Below are positions 1 through 8,784 of a stretch of DNA of 64,000 nt, in pieces. Every line of letters starts with the position of its first letter. Position 1 is the stretch's first letter. The position numbers and the translations under genes were made by a program. The DNA comes from Carideicomes alvinocaridis (GTDB lineage Bacteria; Pseudomonadota; Alphaproteobacteria; Rhodobacterales; Rhodobacteraceae). The notes under the pieces are model-generated. The model saw nothing but the letters and a program-made list of their open reading frames with translations, ran no database searches and was not told the DNA's origin. Location of the stretch: contig SRJI02000015.1 in NCBI GenBank assembly GCA_005473895.2, positions 31,089 to 95,088 on the forward strand, in the 5' to 3' direction.

Positions 1-1318
1 TGGCGACCTTGGCCTTGTCCACCCGCCCGCGCAGCGTGTCGATCTTGACCAGCCCGCGGCGCATTTCGGGCACCTTGTCCTCGGCCAGGGCCGCGTGTTT
101 CATCAGCCGGTAGCACTGGTCGACCAGCGAATTCACCTCGCGCCGTCCCTGGCTGAGCTGCATCTTGAGCGCGCTCTTCTTCAGCCCCTTGTGCTTGGTC
201 GCCAGCTTGTCGAGCTTGTCCTCGAGCTTGGTGGTCTTGGCCAGGGCCTTTTCCACGTCCTTGTTGATCTGCCGGGCGCGGAACAGGGTGGAGGCGATGT
301 CCTTCTCGATATCCTTGAGCTGGCCCTTCGCCTTGTCGATCGTCGGCACCACGTCGAAGCCGAGCACCGCGTTGACCGTATCGCGCGCGATCTCCTTCTC
401 GCCCTTGTGCCTGGCATAGGCCTTGGACAATTCCTCCAGCGTCCTCTCGAACAGGATCACCTTGCGCTTGAGGCTCATCGCGGTCTCGGCGATCTCCTTG
501 GCGGTGGCGCAGACCGAGCGGGCCAGCATCACCGCCGCGAAGGGGGTGGAGCCCGGCACCGCCAGCCCGCCCGCGGCAAGCCCGGTGCTGACCACGCCCT
601 TGCCGATCGAGACGGCCTTTTCCTTGCGGTATTTCTTGGCGATGTCGCGATGGATGCGCACCCGGCGCATGACGTCGGTGGGAATGCGCTTCAGGTCGGC
701 GCGCAGGTCCTGGATGACCTTGTCGGATTCGTCCTTGGCCATGGCGTTGAGACGCGTCTTGTTCACGCCCCGCTCGCCCGCCTTCTCGTTCATCAGCCGC
801 TGCACCGCGCGGACATAGTCGCGGGCGCTCTGCTCCACGCGCTTGTCGATCTGGCGGTATAGGTCGGGCGCGGCGCCGACCGCGTCGATCTCGTCGGCCA
901 CCACGTCCAGCATCTCGACCTTCAGGGGGCGCTTTTCCTTGATGAAGACGTCGCCCTTGTTGACCCGCTGCACCACGGTGCCGAAATCGATGTTGTAGAC
1001 GGTGACCATCTTGCCGCCCGCGGTCTCGATCTCGCGGATCTTCTTGTCGATATCCTTGCAGATATAGCCCAGCTGCGTGTCCAGAAGGCGGAACTGCTCG
1101 GGGCGGAGATCCTTGCGCTTCTGGTTGCGCTTGGCCGAGGCGATGATCCGTTTCTCCAGGTCCTCCAGCGCCTCGATGAGCTTGCCCTTGGACTTTCCGC
1201 GCTGCGCCGCCTTGTAGGCCTTGACCCCGGCCAGGATGTCGTCCCTCGGGTGAGGGGTGGCCCGGATCTCCTTGTCCCAGAGGTTCTTGAACCAGGCTTC
1301 GCTCAGATCTCTGCGCAT
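1..1318 (-). CDS. coiled-coil protein of unknown function, C-terminus beyond the left edge
   Basis: An uninterrupted minus-strand frame runs from ATG at 1318 to the window edge (439 complete codons, no stop). The ATG follows a GGAAGGGGGAAAG ribosome-binding site. The protein starts MRRDLSEAWFKNLW and is very rich in Lys, Arg, Glu and Asp in heptad-like stretches, which suggests long helices or coiled coil. Residues about 236-270 are a Gly/Ala/Val-rich hydrophobic patch, a possible membrane-inserting hairpin, between charged helical arms. I recognise no catalytic motif and cannot name the family. A helical membrane-associated or pore-forming-like architecture is possible but is inference only. 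The open frame, codon use and ribosome-binding site make the gene itself secure. Confidence 0.8.
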   Translation of the reverse strand, partial: MRRDLSEAWFKNLWDKEIRATPHPRDDILAGVKAYKAAQRGKSKGKLIEALEDLEKRIIASAKRNQKRKDLRPEQFRLLDTQLGYICKDIDKKIREIETAGGKMVTVYNIDFGTVVQRVNKGDVFIKEKRPLKVEMLDVVADEIDAVGAAPDLYRQIDKRVEQSARDYVRAVQRLMNEKAGERGVNKTRLNAMAKDESDKVIQDLRADLKRIPTDVMRRVRIHRDIAKKYRKEKAVSIGKGVVSTGLAAGGLAVPGSTPFAAVMLARSVCATAKEIAETAMSLKRKVILFERTLEELSKAYARHKGEKEIARDTVNAVLGFDVVPTIDKAKGQLKDIEKDIASTLFRARQINKDVEKALAKTTKLEDKLDKLATKHKGLKKSALKMQLSQGRREVNSLVDQCYRLMKHAALAEDKVPEMRRGLVKIDTLRGRVDKAKVA

Positions 1319-1509
1319 CTTTCCCCCTTCCGTGCCGGAGACAGGCAATGGCGATCCGCGGAAAGGTCGGCCCGGCAGTCTTTGCGCGGATGGTGTCGGT
1401 AATTGATAATTCAATCGCAGATTTAATTGCGGAAACCCTAACGGCTCATACCGTCAAAACAAGTGCCGGAATTGTCGATTTCCCGCCCGGCATGGCGTAT
1501 CCGCCAAAC

Positions 1510-1537
1510 GAAAACGGGCGCCCCGCAAGGCGCCCGT
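1510..1537 (-). terminator. intrinsic terminator of the cold-shock gene
   Basis: A perfect 9-bp stem (ACGGGCGCC / GGCGCCCGT, 6-nt loop) at 1514-1537 is followed, reading the minus strand, by a short T run. It lies 28 bp past the stop codon of the cold-shock gene. The rest of the 1319-1564 gap shows no convincing gene. Confidence 0.8.
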
Positions 1538-1564
1538 CAAAAATAGGTTCCCGTCGCTGCCGGT

Positions 1565-1771
1565 TCAGAGCAGTTCCAGGTTCACCGCCGATTCACGACC
1601 GTCACGGCCGGATTGCAGCTCGTAGCTGATCTTCTGGTTGTCGGCGAGGCCGGTCAGGCCCGAGCGCTCGACGGCGGAAATGTGGACGAACACGTCCTTG
1701 CCGCCGGATTCAGGGGCGATGAAACCATAGCCCTTCGTGGTGTTGAACCATTTGACGGTGCCTTGTGCCAT
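1565..1771 (-). CDS. cold-shock protein, CspA family
   Basis: A 68-residue single-domain cold-shock protein, the usual family size. The N-terminus contains the two RNA-binding motifs KGYGFI (RNP1-like) and DVFVHIS (RNP2-like) that bind single-stranded RNA or DNA on an OB fold. Family members act as RNA chaperones in the cytoplasm. Two in-frame ATGs are present at 1777 and 1771. GGAG in front sits 2 nt from the first but 8 nt from the second, so 1771 is chosen. The gene stands alone with its own terminator. Whether it is cold-induced cannot be read from the sequence. Confidence 0.95.
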   Translation of the reverse strand: MAQGTVKWFNTTKGYGFIAPESGGKDVFVHISAVERSGLTGLADNQKISYELQSGRDGRESAVNLELL

Positions 1772-1975
1772 CGTCATCTCTCCAGTTTGTCGTCTGCCCG
1801 CAGTATGCGGCAGCTTGGCGCAGTCAGTAGCAAGATCGAGGACTGGCCGTTGGCGGAGCAGTTGGATCGACAGCAGGTAACTCGCACCCTTTTTTCTAGC
1901 AAAGCGGGAGATTCGTCACAAGCGGTTTGAAATGCCGCCGGACCTGCGCAGCAAGGCCATGCGGCACCTGTTCGC

Positions 1976-2710
1976 TCAGGCGGCGGTGCTGTCGCCGACG
2001 GCCTCCGCGGTTCCGACTCCGGGGGCTGCCCCGGTCTCGGCCCAGACGCGCAGGATCTCCTCGGCGCGCATCACCACGCCGGTATGCAGCGACACCATGC
2101 GCAGCGCGGCCTGCTCCATCGCCTCGTCGGTTCCGGCGGTCAGATCCGCCGCAACGCAGACCCGGTAGCCGAGGTTGGAAGCGTCGAAGGCGCCGTTCAG
2201 CACGCAGCAATCGGTCATGCCGCCGTTCAGCACCACCCGCTTCACCCCCATGGAGCGCAGCAGGAAGTCGAGGTCGGTGGGGTAGAAGGGCGAGAGCCGC
2301 CGCTTGGTGGTCACCAGCAGGTCCTCGGCCAGCACCTCGGTGCAAAGCTCTGTCCAGCGCGAGCCTTCGAGCGCGTGCTCCTCGATCCCCGGCAGCGGGT
2401 CGGCATAGGTGGTCACGAGGCTCCGCCAGGCGGCGGGGTGCCGGCCCTTCAGGTCGTCCTCGCCCGTCATGCGCAGGGTGGAGCGAACGTGGATCACCGG
2501 CACGCCCATGGCGCGCGCCTTGCGGTGGAAGGCGTCGATCGGCTCGATGATGGCCCGGCCGCGGGGGGCGGGGCAGGGACACATGGGGTCCTCGCTCAGG
2601 TGCCCCTCGTGCATGTCGATGGAAATGATGGCGGTGTCGGGGAAGGAGACCCATTCGCGGAAGGTCGCGTCGGGGATCTCTTTCTCGGTGCCGCTGACGA
2701 TGGCTTTCAT
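1976..2710 (-). CDS. isochorismatase-fold cysteine hydrolase
   Basis: A 244-residue member of the isochorismatase/nicotinamidase/RutB superfamily. The expected triad is visible: Asp32 (in IISIDMHEGHL), Lys136 (TTKRRLSPFYP) and Cys169 (GGMTDCCVL). Members hydrolyse amides, ureido groups or vinyl ethers through the cysteine. The start at 2710 follows AAGGAG. It is the last gene of a seven-gene minus-strand operon starting at the BMP importer, 61 bp after the VOC gene. The context suggests hydrolysis of an imported nitrogenous compound after oxidation, with RutB-like or N-carbamoyl amidohydrolase activity as candidates, but the substrate is unknown. Confidence 0.85.
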   Translation of the reverse strand: MKAIVSGTEKEIPDATFREWVSFPDTAIISIDMHEGHLSEDPMCPCPAPRGRAIIEPIDAFHRKARAMGVPVIHVRSTLRMTGEDDLKGRHPAAWRSLVTTYADPLPGIEEHALEGSRWTELCTEVLAEDLLVTTKRRLSPFYPTDLDFLLRSMGVKRVVLNGGMTDCCVLNGAFDASNLGYRVCVAADLTAGTDEAMEQAALRMVSLHTGVVMRAEEILRVWAETGAAPGVGTAEAVGDSTAA

Positions 2711-2771
2711 CGCGCGCTCCTTTGGAAATCGGGGTGAGCGGGGGCCGGCATCGCAGCCCCCGCCTGATGCA

Positions 2772-3161
2772 TCATGGATCGGTGCAGGCCAGCCGGATCG
2801 CATTGCCGTCCGGGTCGCGGATCACCGCCATGTACCAGCCGTAATAGGTGACGAACTGCTCCTTCACGAGCGACCCGCCCTTGGCGAGCCCCTGTTCCAG
2901 GCAGGTGTCCAGCTCTTCCTTGGTGGCGCATTTGAAGGTGAAGGCGGTCTGGTCGTTCTCGCCCGCCTTGCGCTCGTCCAGCCCCAGCATCTCGTAGGCG
3001 GCGATGGCGGAAAACCCGATCATCACCTCGCCGGACATGTAGCCCCGGAAGACGTCCGAGCGCAGGCTCTCCACCTCGGCGAGGTCGAAGAGATCACGGT
3101 AGAACTCGGACAACTTGATGAAATCCTCCGAAAAGAGGCTCACCTGCATCAGCAAATTCAT
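2772..3161 (-). CDS. VOC (glyoxalase/bleomycin-resistance fold) protein
   Basis: A 129-residue protein with the VOC pattern: an N-terminal beta strand (MNLLMQVSLFSED), a helix with FYRDLFDL, and the C-terminal signature YMAVIRDPDGNAIRLACT. VOC proteins are lyases, isomerases, dioxygenases or binding proteins. The positions that usually supply metal-binding His and Glu are not obvious here (the last strand has Arg after NAI), so it may be non-metal or a binding or auxiliary protein. It starts at 3161 after GGAGAG, only 8 bp past the oxygenase stop, so it is almost certainly co-transcribed and probably acts on the same substrate or product. Confidence 0.75.
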   Translation of the reverse strand: MNLLMQVSLFSEDFIKLSEFYRDLFDLAEVESLRSDVFRGYMSGEVMIGFSAIAAYEMLGLDERKAGENDQTAFTFKCATKEELDTCLEQGLAKGGSLVKEQFVTYYGWYMAVIRDPDGNAIRLACTDP

Positions 3162-3169
3162 GGTCTCTC

Positions 3170-4156
3170 CTATGCCGCCGTGCCGAAGGTCTTCTCGAAC
3201 TGGGCGCGCAGATGCTCGCCCGCGGTCATCGCCGGGTGCTTGGCATAGCCGTCGTGTTCGAGGATCGTCGGCGCGCATTCCACCTTGTAGAAATATTCCG
3301 GGTCGCAGAATGTCGGGCAGGAATAGCGCGTCTTGTCGGTGTTGTTGTTCAGCACCCGGTGCATGGTCGCCTTGTAGCGGTCGTTGGTGATCACCGGCAG
3401 CATCTCACCGAGGTTGATGATGAAGGTTCCCGGGATCGGCGGGGCCGAGATCCAGTCACCATCCGCGTTGCGCACCTCGAGCCCGCCGATGTCGTCCTGC
3501 AGAAGCAGCGTCAGCAGCCCCCAGTCCGAATGCGCCCCCGCGCCAAGCTGGTTCTCGGCATGATCCGCGGGCATGGGCGGGTATTTGAGGATCCGGCAGT
3601 AGTGCAGCGGCTCCTCCAGCCCCTTGTCGAAGTAATCCTCGGGCAGCTCCAGCGACAGCGCCACCACGCGGGCCAGGTGCCGCCCCAGCTCCAGCACCCG
3701 GTTGGAATAGGCCTCGTAGCGTTCCTGGAACTCGGGGAAGGCCTCGGTCGGCCACTGGTTGCGGCCGGTGCCGGGCACGTTCATCTTCGTGTACCGGTGG
3801 GACTCGTCGGCATCCACGGAGGCCATGAAGCCCTCCTTCAGGTCCGGCGGCGATCCCTCGTCGAGCGTCTGGGCCGCCATCGGCTCGTAGCCGCGGGTGC
3901 TGTCCTCGTTGCGGCTGTCGAGCGGGGCCTTCACCTCCATCGGCAGGTCGAAGAACTCGGCCGCGAGCTTGAGCTGGTCGTCCATGACCTGCTGCGGGAT
4001 GCCATGGTTCTTGATGTAGAAGAAGCCGGGGTCGATGCAGGCTTTCTGCACTTCCCACGCGACCTTCTTCCGTTTCTCGATGTCGTCCGAGAAACTGTCG
4101 GTCAGGTCGATGATCGGCACTTCGGTGGCCGCTTTCGGGGGTTCGTAAAGGATCAT
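3170..4156 (-). CDS. 2-oxoglutarate/Fe(II) oxygenase, isopenicillin N synthase family
   Basis: A 328-residue enzyme of the IPNS-like non-heme iron family. Iron ligands are His209 and Asp211 (GAHSDWG) and His266 (ATMHRVLN). Arg277-x-Ser279 (TRYSCP) is the usual 2-oxoglutarate carboxylate clamp, so it is predicted to be a 2OG-dependent hydroxylase rather than a true penicillin synthase. The N-terminal DIOX_N domain includes DPGFFYIKNHGI. The start at 4156 has a strong AAGGAGG. It sits 49 bp downstream of the importer permease and is followed by VOC and hydrolase genes. Characterised relatives include thymine-7-hydroxylase, and the nucleoside-type importer makes a nucleobase-like substrate attractive but unproven. 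Confidence 0.85.
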   Translation of the reverse strand: MILYEPPKAATEVPIIDLTDSFSDDIEKRKKVAWEVQKACIDPGFFYIKNHGIPQQVMDDQLKLAAEFFDLPMEVKAPLDSRNEDSTRGYEPMAAQTLDEGSPPDLKEGFMASVDADESHRYTKMNVPGTGRNQWPTEAFPEFQERYEAYSNRVLELGRHLARVVALSLELPEDYFDKGLEEPLHYCRILKYPPMPADHAENQLGAGAHSDWGLLTLLLQDDIGGLEVRNADGDWISAPPIPGTFIINLGEMLPVITNDRYKATMHRVLNNNTDKTRYSCPTFCDPEYFYKVECAPTILEHDGYAKHPAMTAGEHLRAQFEKTFGTAA

Positions 4157-4205
4157 CTCTTGTCCTCCTTGCTGAATGGCAGTCTTGCCGATGGGCCGGG
4201 GCGCG

Positions 4206-5093
4206 TCAGTCGCGCTCTTCTCGGATGTGATGCTGGCCAAGCGCGGCGGGCTGCGCCCAGCGGTCTCCGCCCCGCGCCGCCGACCAGATCATGACGGCGA
4301 GCGTGGCGAGGTAGGGGGTCATCTGCAGGTAATACTGGGGGACCGCCCAGCCGGCGGCGTTGACCCGGGGGATCAGCGCCTCGATGCAGCCGAAGAGCAG
4401 GGCACCGGCCAGCGCCCGCCACGGATGCCAGCGGGCGAAGATCACCAGCGCGATGGCGATCCAGCCGCGGCCGCCCACCACGTTGTCGACCCAGATCTTC
4501 GACACCGCCACGGTCAGGTAGCCGCCCGCGAGCCCCATGAGCGCGGCGCCGATGGCGATGGCGGCAAAGCGCATGGCGGTGACGTCGATCCCCGCCGCAT
4601 CCGCGGCCCCCGGGTTCTCGCCCACCGCGCGCAGGGTCAGGCCGAAGCGCGTGCGCCCCAGCAACCAGACCGTGCCGAGACACAGCAGCGGCGTGGCCCA
4701 GACCACGATGTCCTGCCCGAGGACGAGGTCCTGCAGCCCGGCGAAGGACTGGTTCGCCCAGTCGTTTTCATTGGCGATATAGCTGGTCAGCGCCTGCGCG
4801 AGGAAGACCAGCGCGAGGCCGGAAATCACGTGGTTGATCCGCAGCCCCGCCACCAGGACCGCGAAGACCAGCCCGAGCGCCGCGCCCGCCACCATGGCCC
4901 CGCCAAGGGCCACCAGCGGCGGCGCGCCGTTCAGCGTCAGCCCCACGCCCGCCAGCGCCCCGCCCAGCATGAAGCCCTCGGCCCCGAGGTTCAGCACGCC
5001 CGCCCGCTCGGAGAAGATCAGGCCGAGCGCGGCCAGCGCGAAGGGCACGGCGAAGCCGGGAATGTTGATCAGCCAGTTGGCGAGGAAATCCAT
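4206..5093 (-). CDS. ABC importer permease, BMP/nucleoside type (second permease)
   Basis: A 295-residue integral membrane protein of the BPD_transp_2 family with roughly eight to ten hydrophobic segments and the family patterns NLGAEGFMLGGA and INHVISGLAL. It pairs with the preceding permease to form the translocation channel, as in NupP/NupQ-type systems. ATG at 5093 shares its A with the TGA of the upstream permease (TGATG), so translation is probably coupled. It closes the transporter block and leads into the oxygenase gene. Confidence 0.9.
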   Translation of the reverse strand: MDFLANWLINIPGFAVPFALAALGLIFSERAGVLNLGAEGFMLGGALAGVGLTLNGAPPLVALGGAMVAGAALGLVFAVLVAGLRINHVISGLALVFLAQALTSYIANENDWANQSFAGLQDLVLGQDIVVWATPLLCLGTVWLLGRTRFGLTLRAVGENPGAADAAGIDVTAMRFAAIAIGAALMGLAGGYLTVAVSKIWVDNVVGGRGWIAIALVIFARWHPWRALAGALLFGCIEALIPRVNAAGWAVPQYYLQMTPYLATLAVMIWSAARGGDRWAQPAALGQHHIREERD

Positions 5094-6211
5094 CACGAGG
5101 CACTCCGAAAGTTCATCCGGTAGGTGAGGAAGAACTCCGACCCCGCGACGCAGATGATGAAGATCGCCTGCGTCAGCCGGACCAGCGAGAAGGGCGTGCC
5201 GAAGAAGACCTGCAGGCTTTGGCCCACCTGCACCAGCACAGCCATGAAGAAGGCGGCGATCACCACGCCAAGCGGGTGGTTGCGCCCGAGAAAGGCGATG
5301 AGCACCCCGTTGAACAGGTAGCCCACGTGGAAATCCTGCGTCATCCGCCCCTCGATCCCCGCGGAGATGACGAACCCCGTGAGCCCCGCTACCGCGCCCG
5401 AGGCGAGGATGGCCGCCAGCGACAGCCCGGCCACCGGCACGCCCACGGCGCGGGCCATGTCGCGGTTGGCCGACAGCAGGTCCAGCAGGTAGCCCAGGCG
5501 GCTTGCCGAGAGGATCCACCACAGCGCCGCTGCGAGGATCCCGGCAAAGGGCAGGGCCCATGTCAGCGTCTGCCAGCCAAGCTGCGGCAGCCGCTCAACC
5601 GCCTCGTACTGCTCCGAGTGCGGGAAGGAGGAGACCGGGTCCTTCCAGCCGCCGTAAAGCAGGTGCAGCAGCAGGTTGAAGGCCACGTAGTTCAGCAGGA
5701 GCGTGGTGATGACCTCGCTCACGCCCAGCTTCTGGCGCAGGTAGGCGGGGCCCGCGATCCAGCCCATGCCACCCGCGCAGGCGGCCAGCATCATCAGCGG
5801 CAGGCGCAGCGCCTCGGGCCCGATGTCGAAGATGGCGATGGCGGTGGCGCAGATCGCGCCGAGGATCATCTGCCCCTCCAGCCCGATGTTCCAGAAATTG
5901 GCACGGAAGGCGATGGCCGTGGCCAGCCCCGCCACCACCAGCGGCGCCATCTGCGCCAGCACGGAGCCGAGCGCCCGCGGCGAGGAAAAGGCCGTGGCCG
6001 CGATCTCGGTCCCGAGGTCCGAGGGCGGAACGCCCGAGACCGCCAGCAGCAGCACCGACAGCAGCGCCGCCAGCCCGAGGCTTGCCGCGTAGACCGCGAT
6101 GCGCCGCGTCTCGCCCACCTTCTGGCGCGGCTCCAGCAGCGGCACCAGCCGGAAGGCGGGGCGGGGCTTCGTCGCGCGCTCGCGCAGGGAAAGGTTCTCA
6201 GTCGTCGCCAT
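5093..6211 (-). CDS. ABC importer permease, BMP/nucleoside type (first permease)
   Basis: A 372-residue permease of the BPD_transp_2 family with a soluble N-terminal tail of about 35 residues and multiple membrane spans. The conserved FWNIGLEGQMILGA and GVSEVITTLLLNYVA segments contact the ATPase in this class. Its start at 6211 lies inside the ATPase gene (14-bp overlap) and its stop overlaps the next permease, so the three genes are translationally linked. NupP-like architecture suggests import of nucleosides or similar molecules; the exact ligand is not determined by the permease sequence. Confidence 0.9.
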   Translation of the reverse strand: MATTENLSLRERATKPRPAFRLVPLLEPRQKVGETRRIAVYAASLGLAALLSVLLLAVSGVPPSDLGTEIAATAFSSPRALGSVLAQMAPLVVAGLATAIAFRANFWNIGLEGQMILGAICATAIAIFDIGPEALRLPLMMLAACAGGMGWIAGPAYLRQKLGVSEVITTLLLNYVAFNLLLHLLYGGWKDPVSSFPHSEQYEAVERLPQLGWQTLTWALPFAGILAAALWWILSASRLGYLLDLLSANRDMARAVGVPVAGLSLAAILASGAVAGLTGFVISAGIEGRMTQDFHVGYLFNGVLIAFLGRNHPLGVVIAAFFMAVLVQVGQSLQVFFGTPFSLVRLTQAIFIICVAGSEFFLTYRMNFRSAS

Positions 6212-7691
6212 GTGACACCATTGCCCGCCCGATCTCGGCCCGGTCGGCCGGGGCGGTGAATTCGGCCGCCATCCGCCCGTCGGAGAGCACCCCGATCCGG
6301 TCGGACAGCAGGAGGATCTCGTCGAGGTCGTCGGAGATGAGGATCACCGCCGCGCCCGCATCCCGGGCCGCGCGCAGCCTCGCGTGGACCGCGGCGCCCG
6401 CGCGCACGTCCAGCCCGCGCGAGGGCGAATGCGCCAGCACCACGCGGGTCTCGCCCTCGAACTCGCGCGCGATCACCAGCTTCTGTGCGTTGCCGCCCGA
6501 CAGAAGCGCCGCGCGCTGGCCCATGCCCCGCACGCCCTGAACGTCGAACTCTTCCACCGCTTCCCGCGCCCGGGCCCGGGCCTTGGCGCGGTTCAGCCAC
6601 ATCCAGCCGCCGTAGCGCCCGGCCAGCACGCCGTTCACCGCGTAATTGTCGGCCACGCTCAGCCGCCCGGCCAGCCCGTGGCGGTAGCGGTCCACCGGGA
6701 TGCAGGCCAGCCCCGCGCGGCGGCGGCCCGCGGGCCCCGCCTCGGTGATGTTCTCGCCGTCCATCCAGACCGTGCCGCCGGTGGGCCGCGCGAGGCCCAT
6801 CAGCACCTCGGCCAGCTCGGACTGGCCATTGCCCGCGACGCCCGCGACGCCGTAGATCTCGCCCGCGCGCACCTGGAAATCGAGGCCGGTCAGCCCCCGC
6901 CGCCCGGCATCGCCCGCCAGTTCGACCCCGTTCAGCCAGATCACCCGCTCGCCCACGTGGGACGACAGTTCCGGCTCTTCCACGATCTGTTCGCCCACGA
7001 TCAGCGTGGTCAGTTCCGCGGGGTTCATCCCCTCGGGCGTCGTCTCGGCGATGGTGCGGCCCTGCCGCAGGACGGTGATGCGGTCGGAATGGTGCAGCGC
7101 CTCGTGCAGCTTGTGGGTGACGAGGATCACCGCCGCGCCCTCGTCCGCGAGCCCCCGGATCAGGCCCATGAGCGCCGTGCCCTCCTCGGGGGACAGCACC
7201 GCGGTGGGCTCGTCGAGGATGACGATGCGGGCGCCGCCGATCAGCACCTTGAGGATCTCCAGCCGCTGCTGCTCCGCCACCGGGAGCGTCCCGGCCCGGG
7301 CCTCTAGCGGCAGGTCGAACCCGATGCGCGCGGCGAGGCGCTGCGCCTCCGCCCCCACCTCGGCCGCCGGGCGACCGGGATTGAACAGCAGGATGTTGTC
7401 GAGAACGGAAAAGGCCGGGACCAGCTTGAAATGCTGGTGGACCATGCCGATCCCGCGGGCGGCGGCATCCCGGGCGCCCGCGATGCTGACCGCCTTGCCG
7501 TCGATCTCCACCCGCCCCTCGTCGGGGGCGTAGATGCCGCAGGCCACGTTCATCAGCGTCGACTTGCCCGCGCCGTTCTCGCCGAGAAGCGCGTGCACCT
7601 CTCCGCCATGCGCGACGAAATCGACCTCTTCGAGGGCCGCGAAGCCCCCGAAGCGTTTCGTCACGGACCTGAGTGCCAGACCCGTCGTCAT
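6198..7691 (-). CDS. ABC importer ATPase with two nucleotide-binding domains
   Basis: A 497-residue tandem ATPase of the sugar/nucleoside type. Domain 1 has a canonical Walker A (GENGAGKST) and Walker B (IVILDEPTAVLSPEE), with VAEQQRLEI in the signature position. Domain 2 has the degenerate P-loop GVAGNGQSEL and signature LSGGNAQK, the normal asymmetry of this family (RbsA, NupO, YufO). It energises import through the two permeases that overlap its 3' end. The start is at 7691, one base before the stop of the binding-protein gene. Confidence 0.93.
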   Translation of the reverse strand: MTTGLALRSVTKRFGGFAALEEVDFVAHGGEVHALLGENGAGKSTLMNVACGIYAPDEGRVEIDGKAVSIAGARDAAARGIGMVHQHFKLVPAFSVLDNILLFNPGRPAAEVGAEAQRLAARIGFDLPLEARAGTLPVAEQQRLEILKVLIGGARIVILDEPTAVLSPEEGTALMGLIRGLADEGAAVILVTHKLHEALHHSDRITVLRQGRTIAETTPEGMNPAELTTLIVGEQIVEEPELSSHVGERVIWLNGVELAGDAGRRGLTGLDFQVRAGEIYGVAGVAGNGQSELAEVLMGLARPTGGTVWMDGENITEAGPAGRRRAGLACIPVDRYRHGLAGRLSVADNYAVNGVLAGRYGGWMWLNRAKARARAREAVEEFDVQGVRGMGQRAALLSGGNAQKLVIAREFEGETRVVLAHSPSRGLDVRAGAAVHARLRAARDAGAAVILISDDLDEILLLSDRIGVLSDGRMAAEFTAPADRAEIGRAMVSHGDD

Positions 7692-7692
7692 G

Positions 7693-8784
7693 TCATTCGC
7701 CCCCGGTCACGCCGGGCACGAACCAGTCCATGGCCCAGAGATCGGCATCCGACAGCACCTCACCCTCGGGCACGCGCTCGGTGCCGTCGCGGTCGGTGAT
7801 CGGCCCGGCAAAGACCGGCGCCTCGCCCGAGATGATCTTGTCGCGGGCCTCCATGACCTTCGCCTTCAGCTCGTCCGACACCGCGTCGCCGCAGCAGGCC
7901 ACGTCCGTGCCGCCCTCGTCGATGCCGAGGAAGGCGCCGTAGGGCGCTTCTTCCCATTCACCCGCGGCGATCTTCTCGATCTCGGGGACCAGGAACTTGT
8001 CCCAGGTCCAGACGGAGGAGCACTGCGTGGCCTCGGAGAACTCGCTCAGGTCCCGGTGGTGGCCGGTGGCGTAGATGCCCGCCTCCTCGGCCACGACCTG
8101 CGGGGTCGGCGTGTCCACGTGCTGGCCGATGACGTCGACGCCCTGTTCGACCAGCGCTTGCGTGGCCGCGCGTTCCTTGACCGGATCGCCCCATGCGCCG
8201 GTGAAGACCACGGTCAGCTCCGCGTCGGGGTTCACCTCGCGCGCGCCCAGCAGGTAGGCGTTGACGGTCCAGTTCACCAGCGGGAAGGGGTTGGCCGCGA
8301 CGAAGCCGATCTTGCCGCTTTTCGACAGGCCGCCCGCGACCATGCCGCAGAGATACTGCGACTGGTAGGTCCGGCCGTAGACCGATTTCAGGTTCGGCCC
8401 GTTGGTGATGCCGGCCGGGTTGATGAACAGGATGTCGGGATATTGCTCGCTCAGCTCCTTGAAGGTGTCGGAATAGCCGAAGGCCGACCCGATGATGATG
8501 TTGGAGCCGCGGTCGATGAAAAGCTCCGCCGCGGGCCGGATCGCCGTGGCGCTCTCGGGGATTTCCTCGGCCTGCGGAATCCGCATGTCGAGCTCTTCCT
8601 CGACGGTCTGGCGCGCCTCGTCGATGGATTGCGACCAGCCGCCGTCATTGGTCGGGCCGAAGAGGATGATGGCCGGTTTCGGATCGCCCACGGCGGCAAA
8701 TTCCGCCTGTGCGCCCTGCGCCAGCCCGGTGAGCGAAAGCGCCCCAGCGGCCAGCGTCAGCATGGTTTTCGTGATGAAGGTCAT
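7693..8784 (-). CDS. BMP-family substrate-binding protein of the ABC importer
   Basis: A 363-residue periplasmic binding protein of the Bmp/PnrA family. Residues 1-27 are a signal peptide (hydrophobic core TMLTLAAGALSLTGLA, cleavage near AQA). The mature part has family patterns PAIILFGPTNDGGWSQS and GSAFGYSDTFKELSEQYPDI. Characterised Bmp proteins bind nucleosides or related molecules. An alternative ATG at 8802 with AGGGA in front would lengthen the signal peptide by six residues; I keep 8784 because it gives the more standard signal peptide. First gene of the seven-gene operon. Confidence 0.9.
   Translation of the reverse strand: MTFITKTMLTLAAGALSLTGLAQGAQAEFAAVGDPKPAIILFGPTNDGGWSQSIDEARQTVEEELDMRIPQAEEIPESATAIRPAAELFIDRGSNIIIGSAFGYSDTFKELSEQYPDILFINPAGITNGPNLKSVYGRTYQSQYLCGMVAGGLSKSGKIGFVAANPFPLVNWTVNAYLLGAREVNPDAELTVVFTGAWGDPVKERAATQALVEQGVDVIGQHVDTPTPQVVAEEAGIYATGHHRDLSEFSEATQCSSVWTWDKFLVPEIEKIAAGEWEEAPYGAFLGIDEGGTDVACCGDAVSDELKAKVMEARDKIISGEAPVFAGPITDRDGTERVPEGEVLSDADLWAMDWFVPGVTGGE

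Noticed and set aside
1348..1629. 93-codon plus-strand frame
   Set aside because: Overlaps the cold-shock gene and its terminator; atypical composition and no ribosome-binding site.
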